Origin: Natrarchaeobius oligotrophus
GTDB taxonomy: Archaea > Halobacteriota > Halobacteria > Halobacteriales > Natrialbaceae
Length of the DNA: 64,000 bases
Direction of reading: 5' to 3'
Assembly: GCF_003841465.1 (NCBI RefSeq)
Contig: NZ_REFZ01000002.1
Coordinates: 1 to 64,000, forward strand
A program made the translations under genes and the position numbers. This document shows, in pieces, positions 55,631 through 64,000 of the stretch; positions within the stretch are counted from its first letter, which is position 1, and every line of letters starts with the position of its first letter. The notes beneath the pieces were generated by a model, which saw only the letters and a list, made by a program, of their open reading frames with translations, was not told where the DNA came from and ran no database searches.

Positions 55631-56422
55631 ATGTCCGACGTACAGTACACCGTTGACGACGGCGTTGCAGAACTCGTACTCGACCGACCGGACGCACGAA
55701 ACGCGATGAACGCGGACGTCATCGACGCGCTCACCGAGCACGTCGAGGACGCCGCGGCGGACGACGACGTGCGCGTCCTCGTACTGCGGGCGAACGGCGA
55801 CGTCTTCTGTGGCGGCGGCGACGTCAAGAAACTCGGATCGCTGCTCGACGACGACGTCACGCCGGTCGAACGCCGCGATTACATCGTCGAGGGCATCCAC
55901 CGACCGATCCAGGCGCTCGTCGACGTCGAGAAGCCGGTCGTCTGTCGTCTTCAGGGCGACGCCATCGGTGCGGGTGCGAATCTCGCGCTCGCATGCGACA
56001 TGATCGTCGCAGCCGAGGACGCGAAACTCATCGAGGGCTTCAAGAACGTCGGACTGGCGATCGACTGCGGCGGTTCGTACCTGCTGACGCGAAACACCAG
56101 CCTCTGCGTCGCGAAGGAACTCGTTATGACCGGCCGCCCCGTCGACGGAACGGAGGCCGAGAAACTGGGACTGGTGAACTACGCGGTTCCGGCCGACGAA
56201 CTGGACGAGAAGGTATCCGAACTCGTCGACAGGCTGCGCGACGGCCCGACCCGCGCGCTCGGCCTCTCGAAGCGCCTGCTCCACGAGGGGGTCAACGCGT
56301 CGTTCGAGCAGGCCCTCGAGAACGAGGCCCGTGCCAACGCGATCCTCGGCGCGAGCGAGGATCACGCGGAAGGAATCGCGGCGTTCAGGGAAAAGCGAAG
56401 CGCCGAGTTCTCGGGAGAGTAA
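55631..56422 (+). CDS. Enoyl-CoA hydratase/isomerase (PaaG-like)
   Basis: 263 residues from ATG 55631; the longer frame from 55427 lacks support. Crotonase fold: oxyanion segment VFCGGGDVKKLG and GAGANLALACDMIVA, with Asp145 in NVGLAIDCGGSYLL, the position of the catalytic Asp in PaaG-type isomerases rather than the Glu of hydratases. Role likely in ring-opened or epoxide-derived acyl-CoA isomerisation after PaaABC. Confidence 0.86.
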   Translation: MSDVQYTVDDGVAELVLDRPDARNAMNADVIDALTEHVEDAAADDDVRVLVLRANGDVFCGGGDVKKLGSLLDDDVTPVERRDYIVEGIHRPIQALVDVEKPVVCRLQGDAIGAGANLALACDMIVAAEDAKLIEGFKNVGLAIDCGGSYLLTRNTSLCVAKELVMTGRPVDGTEAEKLGLVNYAVPADELDEKVSELVDRLRDGPTRALGLSKRLLHEGVNASFEQALENEARANAILGASEDHAEGIAAFREKRSAEFSGE

Positions 56423-56425
56423 CGC

Positions 56426-57415
56426 TCACCCGGTTTCGATTCGCAGCCGATCCGGGTGGACGTAGGACGCACCGGCATCGACCGCGAGCGTCGCGTCGAC
56501 CTCCTCGTCGCCGACGTACAACACGTTACCGCACTCGACGCCGAGCGATTCGGCGACGGTTTCGAGCGTCCTGGGGTGGGGTTTGTGCTCGGGGATCGTA
56601 TCGCGTCCGACGATCGCACCGACGTCGTCCCGGACGTCGAACCGTTCGAGCGCGATCTCCGCTGCGCGCTCGGCGTTGGCCGTACAGACGCCGACGGGAC
56701 ACGCGAGTTCGTCGACGACGGCGAGCGCCGGCAGAGCCGTCGCCGTCCGCGCGCCCGCCAGTTCGGCCTCGCGTAACAGCGACTCGAGGACCGTTTCGCG
56801 GCCGGTTTTCGCTGCCAGCTCGAAGACCGCCAGTCTGTCGTACGCCGAAAGGGGTTTTTCGAGCGCCGGCTCGAGGAGCGATTCGACCCGGCGGTGGACG
56901 GCCGACCAGTTGACGTCGAGCGTGACCAGCGTGTTGTCGAGGTCGAAGACGACCGCGTCGAACGCGTCCACCGCTCGTCCGTCGACGTCCGGCTCCGGTC
57001 CATCGCGATCCGCATCGCGTTCGCCGGTCGCCGCGGCGTGGGCGCAGCGGTCCGGTCTCGTGAGACGAACGGCGTCGCCGTCCTCGAGACCGAACAGGGA
57101 CCGAACCCGGACCGGGGCGACGAGTTCCGTCTTCTCCTCGGGATAGTCCGGAACGAGTGGCCGGATCACCGCGGCTCGCATTCCACCGAGCCGACAGGAT
57201 CGAGCAACGATGCCGGCGCAGTGATCGTCGCCGGGAACCGGATGCGTCTCGGACGGCAACGGATCGAGCGAGTCGACGTCGTTCAGATTCAGCGTCCCGG
57301 GATACGGACGGAAACCGAGCGCGTCCTCGAGGAGGTCGCTAGTGGCTGCGACGAACTCGCTCGCTCGTTTCTCTCCGCCCGTTATGCGTCCGTTCACCGG
57401 TAGTTCAGGGTCCAT
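56426..57415 (-). CDS. RibK (DUF120)-HAD phosphatase fusion
   Basis: 329 residues. Residues 1-120 match the archaeal CTP-dependent riboflavin kinase domain (GFRPYPGTLNLN, then HCAGIVARSCRLGGMRAAVI). Residues 150-329 are a HAD hydrolase with catalytic FDLDNT (D158, D160), PEHKPHP and VGDEEVDATLA. The archaeal pathway needs a HAD-type phosphatase for the step before lumazine synthase, so a riboflavin/FMN bifunctional enzyme is inferred; nucleotide repair is an alternative. It is convergent with the enoyl-CoA hydratase gene. Confidence 0.83.
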   Translation of the reverse strand: MDPELPVNGRITGGEKRASEFVAATSDLLEDALGFRPYPGTLNLNDVDSLDPLPSETHPVPGDDHCAGIVARSCRLGGMRAAVIRPLVPDYPEEKTELVAPVRVRSLFGLEDGDAVRLTRPDRCAHAAATGERDADRDGPEPDVDGRAVDAFDAVVFDLDNTLVTLDVNWSAVHRRVESLLEPALEKPLSAYDRLAVFELAAKTGRETVLESLLREAELAGARTATALPALAVVDELACPVGVCTANAERAAEIALERFDVRDDVGAIVGRDTIPEHKPHPRTLETVAESLGVECGNVLYVGDEEVDATLAVDAGASYVHPDRLRIETG

Positions 57416-57463
57416 CGATCGCCGAGTCTATTCGAGCCGATACCCCACAGCCCGATCCGCCGA

Positions 57464-58522
57464 TCAGACGAATCGGTCGTCGAAGACCTCGTCGCGCGAG
57501 AGCCGCCGATCCTCGCTGACGAGCCCCGTCGCCTCGAGGACGTCCAGCGACCGCTCGAGTTCCTCCTCGGTGATGTCGATTCCGTCCGGCCAGAGCTGTG
57601 CTTCCTTGACGATTTCGAACGACTGCTGGTGGGCATCGCGGTCGAAGTCCGGGTAGATCCCGCTGTCGAGGGCATCGTCGAGCACTTCGTCTTCGTCGCG
57701 CTCGTACAGTTCGCCGTGACCCTGTGCGAGGCAGTCGGCGATCTCCCCGTACACCTCCTCGTTTTCGTCGAGGTTCTCCTCGAGGGTCACCCACAGCCCG
57801 ACCGTCTGCTGGTTGAGTTGCTCGTACTCGGTGGGGTGTGACAGCACCCGTCCGTACCCTTCCGCTTCGGCCTGGTACGCGCCGGAGTCGAAGACGGCGG
57901 CACCCTGCACCTCGCCGGCCTCGAGCGCCGAGAGGCGGTTCGTCGTTCCCAGGATGCTCCGGTAGTTGACGTCGTCGATCGAGCCGAGTTCCTCCCTGAT
58001 GGCGATCTGTGCCGACGGCGTCGAGATCGAGTCCGGGTCGTGGATCGCGACGTCGCCGTCGCGGAGGTCCTCCCACTCTTCGATCTCCGGGGCGACGACC
58101 ACCGGGAACACGTACTCGTTGATGTAGCCCGCAAAGCCTACGAGCGGGAATCCCTCCTCGATCGCGTTGATCAGCGACGAGAGTCCCATGTAGCCCATGT
58201 CCGCTTCGTCGGAGACGAACGCCGCGGCCATTCCGGTGAAGCCGGTGAACTGCTCGCGCGTGAGTTCGGTGTCGTGTCCCCTGTCCTCGAGCGCGTACTG
58301 TAATCCCGGGTGAGAGCTCATCTCCCACGTCGGCGCGTCGGGCGACGGCGTCCCGATGCGGATCGTATCTGGCATCTCGAGGTCGCCGTCGTCGGCTCCG
58401 TTGCCGTTGCCGTTTCCGGCTCCATTTCCGTTGCCGTTCCCGTTACCATTGCCCGTACAGCCAGCGAGGGCGATACCGACACCCGCTGCACCACCCGCTC
58501 TAATGAAAGTTCTTCGCCTCAT
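57464..58522 (-). CDS. Orphan ABC substrate-binding lipoprotein (NMT1/TauA-like)
   Basis: 352 residues. Tat signal RRRTFIRAGGAAGVGIAL, lipobox C22, a low-complexity Asn/Gly linker, then a type II binding fold (DTIRIGTPSPDAPTWEMSSH; AAAFVSDEADMGYMGLSSLI) like the ThiY/NMT1/TauA family. No ATPase or permease lies beside it. It may bind an aromatic acid or sulfonate. TATA (TATTTTTATACG, about 58551-58562) is present. Confidence 0.8.
   Translation of the reverse strand: MRRRTFIRAGGAAGVGIALAGCTGNGNGNGNGNGAGNGNGNGADDGDLEMPDTIRIGTPSPDAPTWEMSSHPGLQYALEDRGHDTELTREQFTGFTGMAAAFVSDEADMGYMGLSSLINAIEEGFPLVGFAGYINEYVFPVVVAPEIEEWEDLRDGDVAIHDPDSISTPSAQIAIREELGSIDDVNYRSILGTTNRLSALEAGEVQGAAVFDSGAYQAEAEGYGRVLSHPTEYEQLNQQTVGLWVTLEENLDENEEVYGEIADCLAQGHGELYERDEDEVLDDALDSGIYPDFDRDAHQQSFEIVKEAQLWPDGIDITEEELERSLDVLEATGLVSEDRRLSRDEVFDDRFV
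58395..58452. repeat. Asn-Gly microsatellite-like linker
   Basis: Repeated six-base units encode the (NG)n linker after the lipobox of the orphan binding protein. Slippage could vary its length. Confidence 0.5.
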
Positions 58523-58732
58523 TGCGATTCATCTCTATGTTCACCGTTGACGTATAAAAATATGCGGATCCGTCCCTGTACTACGTGTTCAGGATCTCGG
58601 CGAGAGCTACGTTCAGTATATCGTGGATCATCGACATTCCGGGCGTCCTGCTTCGACGAATACAGTTCGGCCCATCCGGCCGCATCGTCCCGACCGACGA
58701 TTCGTCGCATCTGCGGTTCTCGAGCGGAACCG

Positions 58733-59311
58733 TCACGGGCTGTGTGACGAACTCAGCCCCTCCCACTCGTCTACTTCGACGTCGACCGAGAGCTGGGAGA
58801 GCGCTCTGGCGGTCGTCCGCGTGATCATGTCGTCCAGGTCCGTCGGTCCCTGGTAGAAGGAGGGAAACGGCGGAAAGACGATCGCACCCGCGTCGGTCAC
58901 CTCGAGCATGTTTTTCAGGTGGATCCTGTTGAACGGCTTCTCTCGCGGCATGAGGACGAGCGGTCGCCGTTCCTTCAACGCGACGTCGGCGCTACGGGTG
59001 ATGAGGTCGCCCGAACTGCCGTGGGCGATGTTCGACAGCGTCTTCATCGAACAGGGAGCGATCAGCATCCCCTCGGTTCGGAACGAACCGCTCGCCGTCT
59101 CGGCGCCGATGTTCTTGACGTCGTGGACGACGTCGGCGAGCTCGCTGACCTCGCTGACCTCGTAGTCGGCCTCCTGTGAGACGTTGATCTTTCCGGCGTC
59201 CGAGAGGATGAGGTGGACCTCGTACTCCGTCTCCCGAAGGAGCTGCAGGGCCCTGATTCCGTAGATCTGACCGGTCGCCCCGGTCATTCCGATGACGATA
59301 CGTTGTGGCAC
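58733..59311 (-). CDS. ubiX: UbiX-family flavin prenyltransferase
   Basis: About 192 residues. TATAATTA at 59333-59340 sits about 27 bases before GTG 59311, so I choose that start (GTG 59332 would be an alternative). IVIGMTGATGQIYGIRALQL and APCSMKTLSNIAHGSSGDL, MPREKPFNRIHL are the UbiX/Pad1 motifs; it prenylates FMN to make the cofactor of UbiD. It is about 120 bases past ubiD on the same strand, as expected. Confidence 0.92.
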   Translation of the reverse strand: MPQRIVIGMTGATGQIYGIRALQLLRETEYEVHLILSDAGKINVSQEADYEVSEVSELADVVHDVKNIGAETASGSFRTEGMLIAPCSMKTLSNIAHGSSGDLITRSADVALKERRPLVLMPREKPFNRIHLKNMLEVTDAGAIVFPPFPSFYQGPTDLDDMITRTTARALSQLSVDVEVDEWEGLSSSHSP

Positions 59312-59433
59312 GGGTAGAGATTCCGCCGGCACCTAATTATAACTTGTGACAGCGGAGTCGACGCCGGTTCCGAAAAACGGATCGCGTCGACGCTCGACTC
59401 GTCGGCCGAGATCGAACCTCGCGGTCGGCGAGG

Positions 59434-60996
59434 TTACATCGTCATGCTGAAATCGTCGCCGTCGCCGCTCTCGTCGCTCGTCGCTTCGTCGCTGTCGCCG
59501 TGACTGCCCGTTTCGCCGTAGAAGATCGGCAGACTCGGCGGTTCGTAGTCGAAGCCGAGTTCGTCCCAGCGGTCGACGACCTCCTCGTACATCTCCTCGC
59601 GGATGGCGGTCCGCGGCGGGAACTCGTCCATGTACTTGTGTTCTTTCGTCGCGTCGATGATGAGCTGGGAGCCGTACGGTCGCTCGTCGGCCGGGTTGCG
59701 CGAGGGATCGAGCGGCGTGCTCCAGGTGTCCGTCAGGAGGTCGGTGTGTCGCTCGGCGTCCCAGCGGGTCGCGAGCGCCCAGATGACCTGGTTGGTGTCC
59801 GCCGGGTTCACGTCGTCGTCGACGACGACGATGAACTTGCTGAAGTACGCGCCGCCGGGACACTGCGCGGCCAGCGTCGCCGCCTGCTTCGCGTGGCCGG
59901 CGTACTGCTGGTCGATCGAGACGACGGTCATCGCCATCCCGGACGCGCCGGCCGGGTGAGTGTAGACGCTCTCGACGCCCGGGAGACCGAGCGACTCGAG
60001 GTCGTTCCAGATTCGCGCGGATCGGCCGACGCTGTAGGTCAGGTTGATGTCACAGCCCGGGTAGTCCGCCATCAGCGCACAGGTCAGGATCGGATCGTCG
60101 CGGTAGTGAATCGCCTCGACGGTGTTCACCTCCGCGTCGTCCTCGGGACGGCCGTAGTAGCCGGTGAACTCCCCGAACGGCCCCTCCGTCTTCGTCTCGC
60201 CGGGGTACATCTTCCCCTCGACGGCGATCTCGGCGTTGGCCGGGATCGGTAGATCCGTGATCTCGCCCTCGACCATCTCGATCGGACTGCCGCGGACCCC
60301 GCCGGCGATCTCGAGCTCGGAGACGTCCTCGCCGAACGTCAGCTGGGACGCCAGGAACAGCTCGGGCTGGACGCCGTAGACGGCGACGACCTCGAGCGGC
60401 TCGCCCTTCGCCCACTGCTTCTGGAGGTGCAGGCGAAGGTCCTTTCCGGGCGAGGTGAACAGCCCGGTCTGGTTCTCGTTGTGGATCATCTGCCGGTACG
60501 TCCCCATGTTGAGTTCGCCCGTGTCGGGGTTTCGCGTGATCGTCAGGTCGGCGGTGCCGATGAACCGACCGCCGTCGCCCGGCCACATCTTCGGGACCGG
60601 GAACTGCCAGAGGTCGACGTCCTCGCCGGTGTCCGTGTTCTCGAAGATCGGCGCGTCGGCGGGATCGACCTGCGTCGGCTCCTCGCGGGCGGTGAGCTTC
60701 GAACGCGCCTTCTGGATCAGCTGTCGTTCATCGAGGCCTGGGTCTTCGTTCATCGTCACCGCGAGGCGCTCGGTGCTCGAGGAGAAGATGTTGAAGAGGA
60801 CGCGATAGCCCTCCGGATAGTCCTTGATGTTCTCGAACAACAGCGCAGGTGCGCCCTCTTTCTTGTGGGAGACGTAGGTGATCGCACCCATCTCCTCGTC
60901 CCAGTCGACTTCCTCGCCGATCCGCTGCAGCGAACCGACCTCGTCGACCTGATCGATCCATTTTCGAAGGTCGCGGCTACCGTTTTCTCGTGCCAT
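59434..60996 (-). CDS. ubiD: UbiD-family decarboxylase
   Basis: 520 residues. EGPFGEFTGYYG is the UbiD hallmark near the catalytic Glu, after GKMYPGETKT; prFMN-dependent (de)carboxylase of aromatic or unsaturated acids. With the neighbouring EthD protein, dehydrogenase and hydrolase, the substrate is likely an aromatic acid. C-terminal acidic tail. TATA-like GATATA at 61024-61029. Confidence 0.94.
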   Translation of the reverse strand: MARENGSRDLRKWIDQVDEVGSLQRIGEEVDWDEEMGAITYVSHKKEGAPALLFENIKDYPEGYRVLFNIFSSSTERLAVTMNEDPGLDERQLIQKARSKLTAREEPTQVDPADAPIFENTDTGEDVDLWQFPVPKMWPGDGGRFIGTADLTITRNPDTGELNMGTYRQMIHNENQTGLFTSPGKDLRLHLQKQWAKGEPLEVVAVYGVQPELFLASQLTFGEDVSELEIAGGVRGSPIEMVEGEITDLPIPANAEIAVEGKMYPGETKTEGPFGEFTGYYGRPEDDAEVNTVEAIHYRDDPILTCALMADYPGCDINLTYSVGRSARIWNDLESLGLPGVESVYTHPAGASGMAMTVVSIDQQYAGHAKQAATLAAQCPGGAYFSKFIVVVDDDVNPADTNQVIWALATRWDAERHTDLLTDTWSTPLDPSRNPADERPYGSQLIIDATKEHKYMDEFPPRTAIREEMYEEVVDRWDELGFDYEPPSLPIFYGETGSHGDSDEATSDESGDGDDFSMTM

Positions 60997-61127
60997 GCTG
61001 ACGTGTAGTGGGTTATCTAGTGTGATATAGCTTTGGAATCCGGCGCTCGTCGTTTCGCCTCGGTGACGAAATCGCGACGACTCGGATGCTGTGACCGACG
61101 CGGTCGGCGGAAAAATGCGGCGACGGA

Positions 61128-61448
61128 TTACGCGTCGTCCAGCTGTACGCGCTCTTCGACGATGGTGAAGACGACCGAGTCCGGATCGCTGAACTCCGCT
61201 GCGTCGCGCTGGACGCGTCCGAACTCCTCGGAGTCGAGTGCGGCGTACAGATCTTCTTCGGACTCGAACGCGAGTTCCGCGATCCCGTCGTGGGGCGAGT
61301 CCTCCGGGTTCGTCGCCGGACAGATGGCGTACCGCTTTAGGTTCGGGATCTCTTCGGCGACGGGTGCGTGTTCTTCCTCCCAGTACTCGACGAACTCCTC
61401 CTGTGAGAGGTCAGACGACCGCGAGAGCATGAACATTGCCTTGTACAT
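61128..61448 (-). CDS. EthD-family small dimeric protein
   Basis: 106 residues. MYKAMFMLSRSSDLSQEEFV followed by YWEEEHAPVAEEIPNL, the EthD ferredoxin-like pattern with its His. Found with aromatic or ether degradation genes; a small isomerase/lactonase-like or stabilising role is possible. ATTAAG about 29 bases before ATG 61448 is its TATA. Confidence 0.8.
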   Translation of the reverse strand: MYKAMFMLSRSSDLSQEEFVEYWEEEHAPVAEEIPNLKRYAICPATNPEDSPHDGIAELAFESEEDLYAALDSEEFGRVQRDAAEFSDPDSVVFTIVEERVQLDDA

Positions 61449-61604
61449 GGACGGCTGTCGATTGAACGATCACTCACTTAATCGTTCGCGTTCCGCGCGT
61501 ACTCGCCGTCGAATCGGTGCGTCGAATCGTCCGTGAATCGGGATGACGGAACCGAATCGGATCGACGATCCCGCGTGTTCGGCGAACCCCGACGAGCGCG
61601 GCGA

Positions 61605-63062
61605 TTACCGCGGATCGACGTTGATGTTGACGTTTTTGACCTGCGTGTACTCGCGGATCGCCTCCGTACCCTGCTCGCGGCCGAATCCGCTCTGCTTGTA
61701 GCCGCCGAAGGGCGTCTGCGGGAACGTCACCGGGTACTCGTTGACGCTGACCATTCCGTACTCGAGGCGCTCTGCGGTGTCGTGGGCGACGTCGATGTTC
61801 TTGGTCCAGATGCCGGCCATCAGTCCGTACGGCGAGTCGTTCGCGATCTCGATCGCTTCCTCGCGGTCCGAGAAGGGAATCACGGACAGCACGGGGCCGA
61901 AAATCTCCTCGCGTGCGATCGTCATGTCGTTCGAGACGTCCGTGAACACCGTCGGCTCGACGTAGTAGCCGGTCTGTTTGTCGTCGGGCACGTCGCCCCC
62001 GCAGGCGAGGGTCGCTCCCTCCGAAACGCCCGTCTCGACGTACTCGAGGACGTCGTCGCGGTGGGATTCGTTGACGAGCGGCCCCATCCTGCCGTCGTCG
62101 TCGATACCGCTCCCGAGCGGTGTGCTTTCGGCCCGTTCGACGACACGGTCGACGACTTCGTCGTGGACCGACTCGTGGACGAGCAGTCGCGAACCAGCCC
62201 AGCACATCTGGCCGGCGTTCATGAAGATGCCGTAGTGACACCCCTTCGCCGCCGCCTCGAGGTCCGCGTCGGCGAAGACGACGTTCGGTCCCTTCCCGCC
62301 GAGTTCGAGCGTGATGCCGGAGACGTCCTCGGCGGCGTACTCCATGATCGACTTTCCGACGCCAGTGCTCCCGGTGAACGCGAGGTGGTCGACGTCCTCG
62401 TGGGTCGCGAGCGCCGTCCCAGCCTCCCGGCCCGAACCGGGAATCACGTTGAGAACCCCGTCGGGAAGGCCGACGCGCTCGGCGGCTTTCGCGTAGTACA
62501 GCGCCGTAAGCGGCGTCGTGCTCGAGGGTTTGAGGACGACGGTATTTCCGCACGCGAGCGCGGGTGCGACGCTGCGTCCAGCCAGCTGGAACGGGTAGTT
62601 CCAGGGCGAGATGTGGCCGGTGACGCCGAGCGGTTCGCGTCGCGTGTAGTCGATCCGCGAGCCGGGGACCGGGATCGTCTCGCCGTGGACCTTGTCGGTG
62701 AAGCCGGCGTAGTATCGGAAGGTGTCGATTACCATGTCGACGTCGAGGGTCGCCTCGAACGGCGTCTTTCCGTTGTCGTGGGACTCCACCAGGACGATCT
62801 CGTCTTTCAACTCCTCGATCTCGTCCGCCATCGCGGCGAGATACTGCCCTCGCTCTGCGGGATCGAGCGACCGCCACTCCGCGTCGCGCTCCGCCGCTCC
62901 GTCCGCCGCCGCGACCGCGTCGTCGACGTCCGACTCGCCGGCGCAAGCGACCGTCGCGTAGGTCGTTTCGGTCGCCGGATCGACCGTCTCGATCGTCTCG
63001 CCGTCGGCTGCGGAAACCCATTCCCCGTCGATAAACAACGCTGTTGGACCGTCGTACGTCAT
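61605..63062 (-). CDS. Aldehyde dehydrogenase (NAD(P)+-dependent)
   Basis: 485 residues, complete. E253 (TLELGGKGPNVVF) is the general base and C287 (NAGQMCWAGSRL) the nucleophile; FTGSTGVGKSI is the NAD-binding turn. Broad family; beside UbiD and a lactonase-like hydrolase, an aromatic or ring-cleavage aldehyde is likely. TTAAG upstream at about -26 supports the ATG at 63062. Confidence 0.93.
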   Translation of the reverse strand: MTYDGPTALFIDGEWVSAADGETIETVDPATETTYATVACAGESDVDDAVAAADGAAERDAEWRSLDPAERGQYLAAMADEIEELKDEIVLVESHDNGKTPFEATLDVDMVIDTFRYYAGFTDKVHGETIPVPGSRIDYTRREPLGVTGHISPWNYPFQLAGRSVAPALACGNTVVLKPSSTTPLTALYYAKAAERVGLPDGVLNVIPGSGREAGTALATHEDVDHLAFTGSTGVGKSIMEYAAEDVSGITLELGGKGPNVVFADADLEAAAKGCHYGIFMNAGQMCWAGSRLLVHESVHDEVVDRVVERAESTPLGSGIDDDGRMGPLVNESHRDDVLEYVETGVSEGATLACGGDVPDDKQTGYYVEPTVFTDVSNDMTIAREEIFGPVLSVIPFSDREEAIEIANDSPYGLMAGIWTKNIDVAHDTAERLEYGMVSVNEYPVTFPQTPFGGYKQSGFGREQGTEAIREYTQVKNVNINVDPR

Positions 63063-63280
63063 GTCGTCCGAGAAACGTCGTGGCGACGTCTTAACCCTTA
63101 CCGTTCACCTCGAGACGATCGCGCTCGTCTCGGGGTGACCAGTTCCGTAGTAGCCTCGCGGAGAAGAGACGGGGCTGTGTGCGTTTTGCGAGTCGTTCGT
63201 CGAATCGACGAAACGACCGTCCGGTAATGGAATGTGGTTACGCAGTCGAACCCGGTACGCGTCTGCGAGGCGTCGTCGGG

Positions 63281-64000
63281 TTACAGGTTCGCGATGAAGT
63301 CGTGGACGCTCCGAGAAAGCTCCTCGGGCGCTTCCAGGTGCGCCATGTGTCCCGCACGCTGTAACACCGTCACCTGGGCGTCCGGAATCCGATCCGCCAT
63401 GATGAACGAGGCGACGGGGGGTGTGACCACGTCGTTTTCGGCCGCGAGCAGCAGGGTCGGAACGGGGACGTCCTCGAGTTCCCCACGAAGGTTGGCGTTC
63501 ATCAGTCCGCGCATCGAAGCGACGTAGCCGTCCGGATCGTTCTGCAGGATCAGATCGCGATAGAGCCCAGCGAGTTCGGGTCGGGTCTCACGAGTGTGCG
63601 TCGACAGGGACTCCTCGACCTCGGTATCCGCGTGCGCTTCCATGCCGTCGGCTTCGATCGCGTCGACGATCTCCTTCGTCTCCTCGACTTTCTCCTCCGG
63701 CATGCCGGGCCCGGCCGCGGCGAGCGACAGCGACGCGACGCGATCGGGGTGTTCGATCGCGTACTTCGTGGAGATGATGCTTCCGAGGGAGTGGCCGACG
63801 AAGTGAGCCGTCTCGACCTCGAGTTCGTCGAGGACACCATCGACGTCGTCGACCCACGTCTCGATGCTGTATGGTCCCTCGGGAACGTCGCTCCGGCCGC
63901 TTCCACGGAGGTCGAACCTGACGACCTGGTACGACGACGACAACGATCGTGCGACTCCTTCCCACGTGTTGAGCGTACTTCCCAGTCCGTGGACGAGCAC
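63281..64000 (-). CDS. Alpha/beta hydrolase, 5' end outside the window
   Basis: At least 239 residues; the visible chain begins at VLVHGLGST, so the true start lies beyond position 64000. Nucleophile elbow GHSLGS, oxyanion HGLGST, acid/His segment ENDVVTPP and AGHMAHLEAP. Resembles 3-oxoadipate enol-lactonase (PcaD/CatD) and other small ester hydrolases; substrate uncertain. Confidence 0.85.
   Translation of the reverse strand: MLVHGLGSTLNTWEGVARSLSSSYQVVRFDLRGSGRSDVPEGPYSIETWVDDVDGVLDELEVETAHFVGHSLGSIISTKYAIEHPDRVASLSLAAAGPGMPEEKVEETKEIVDAIEADGMEAHADTEVEESLSTHTRETRPELAGLYRDLILQNDPDGYVASMRGLMNANLRGELEDVPVPTLLLAAENDVVTPPVASFIMADRIPDAQVTVLQRAGHMAHLEAPEELSRSVHDFIANL

Noticed and set aside
61533-63227. 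564-residue plus-strand frame over the aldehyde dehydrogenase
   Set aside because: Antisense of a gene with complete catalytic residues; no recognisable domain.
1-64000. tRNA or rRNA genes
   Set aside because: No cloverleaf or conserved rRNA sequence seen when scanning the gaps by eye; a tRNA search program would be decisive.

Overview
This is haloarchaeal chromosome (class Halobacteria; a Natrialbales-like member is my guess, held weakly). The signs are high GC, very acidic proteins, many TATA boxes about 27 bases before start codons (leaderless mRNAs), Tat lipoprotein signals, a PGF-CTERM surface anchor, an RdfA/SMC-like pair, a HalOD1 protein and haloarchaeal gene pairings. I see no rRNA, tRNA or CRISPR array.

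Region 1 (about 0.3-8.3 kb) is a compact plus-strand operon of secreted proteins: a 1771-residue protein with a propeller, PKD/CARDB-like modules and an alpha-2-macroglobulin-type thioester domain (GCVEQ); a dockerin-bearing protein; a cohesin-like protein with a sortase-type C-terminal anchor; and a small Tat lipoprotein. It looks like a self-assembling cell-surface complex and is the most novel item here.

Region 2 (8.5-26.7 kb) is an envelope region. A MoxR ATPase operon (small membrane protein, DUF4350-like, MoxR, DUF4129-like, with a DUF1616 protein downstream) and a DUF58 operon are separated by two secreted/anchored proteins, one a PGF-CTERM CARDB/beta-helix protein, and by a complete MacB-like ABC system of one ATPase and two FtsX-type permeases.

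Region 3 (26.7-32.4 kb) holds glmS and a GlmU-like gene for amino-sugar nucleotide synthesis. A decayed IS4-type transposase with three in-frame stops follows and has truncated an M20 peptidase gene.

Region 4 (32.4-42.7 kb) is a sulfur-trafficking cluster: an HTH regulator, a CPA2/TrkA antiporter, a TauE-type exporter with a tiny membrane partner, UspA, two YeeE halves, a rhodanese-metallo-beta-lactamase fusion, TusA, a DsrE-like protein, a HalOD1 protein and a CoA-disulfide-reductase-like flavoprotein interrupted by a one-base frameshift.

Region 5 (43-49.5 kb) contains small unknown genes, a winged-helix regulator, a ParA ATPase with an acidic partner preceded by four 13-bp-spaced repeats, and the SMC-like/RdfA cell-shape pair.

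Region 6 (49.8-64 kb) is aromatic catabolism. It has phenylacetyl-CoA epoxidase genes paaA, paaB, paaC and a paaD split into two separate genes, with a thioesterase, GNAT protein, stand-alone ferredoxin and enoyl-CoA hydratase. A lone TnpB (IS1341 type) with its RNA-like tail sits in the divergent promoter region. Next come a RibK-HAD fusion, an orphan substrate-binding lipoprotein, UbiX, UbiD, an EthD protein, an aldehyde dehydrogenase and the cut-off end of an alpha/beta hydrolase. Many start codons were moved to internal positions using TATA spacing, Shine-Dalgarno motifs or four-base gene overlaps.
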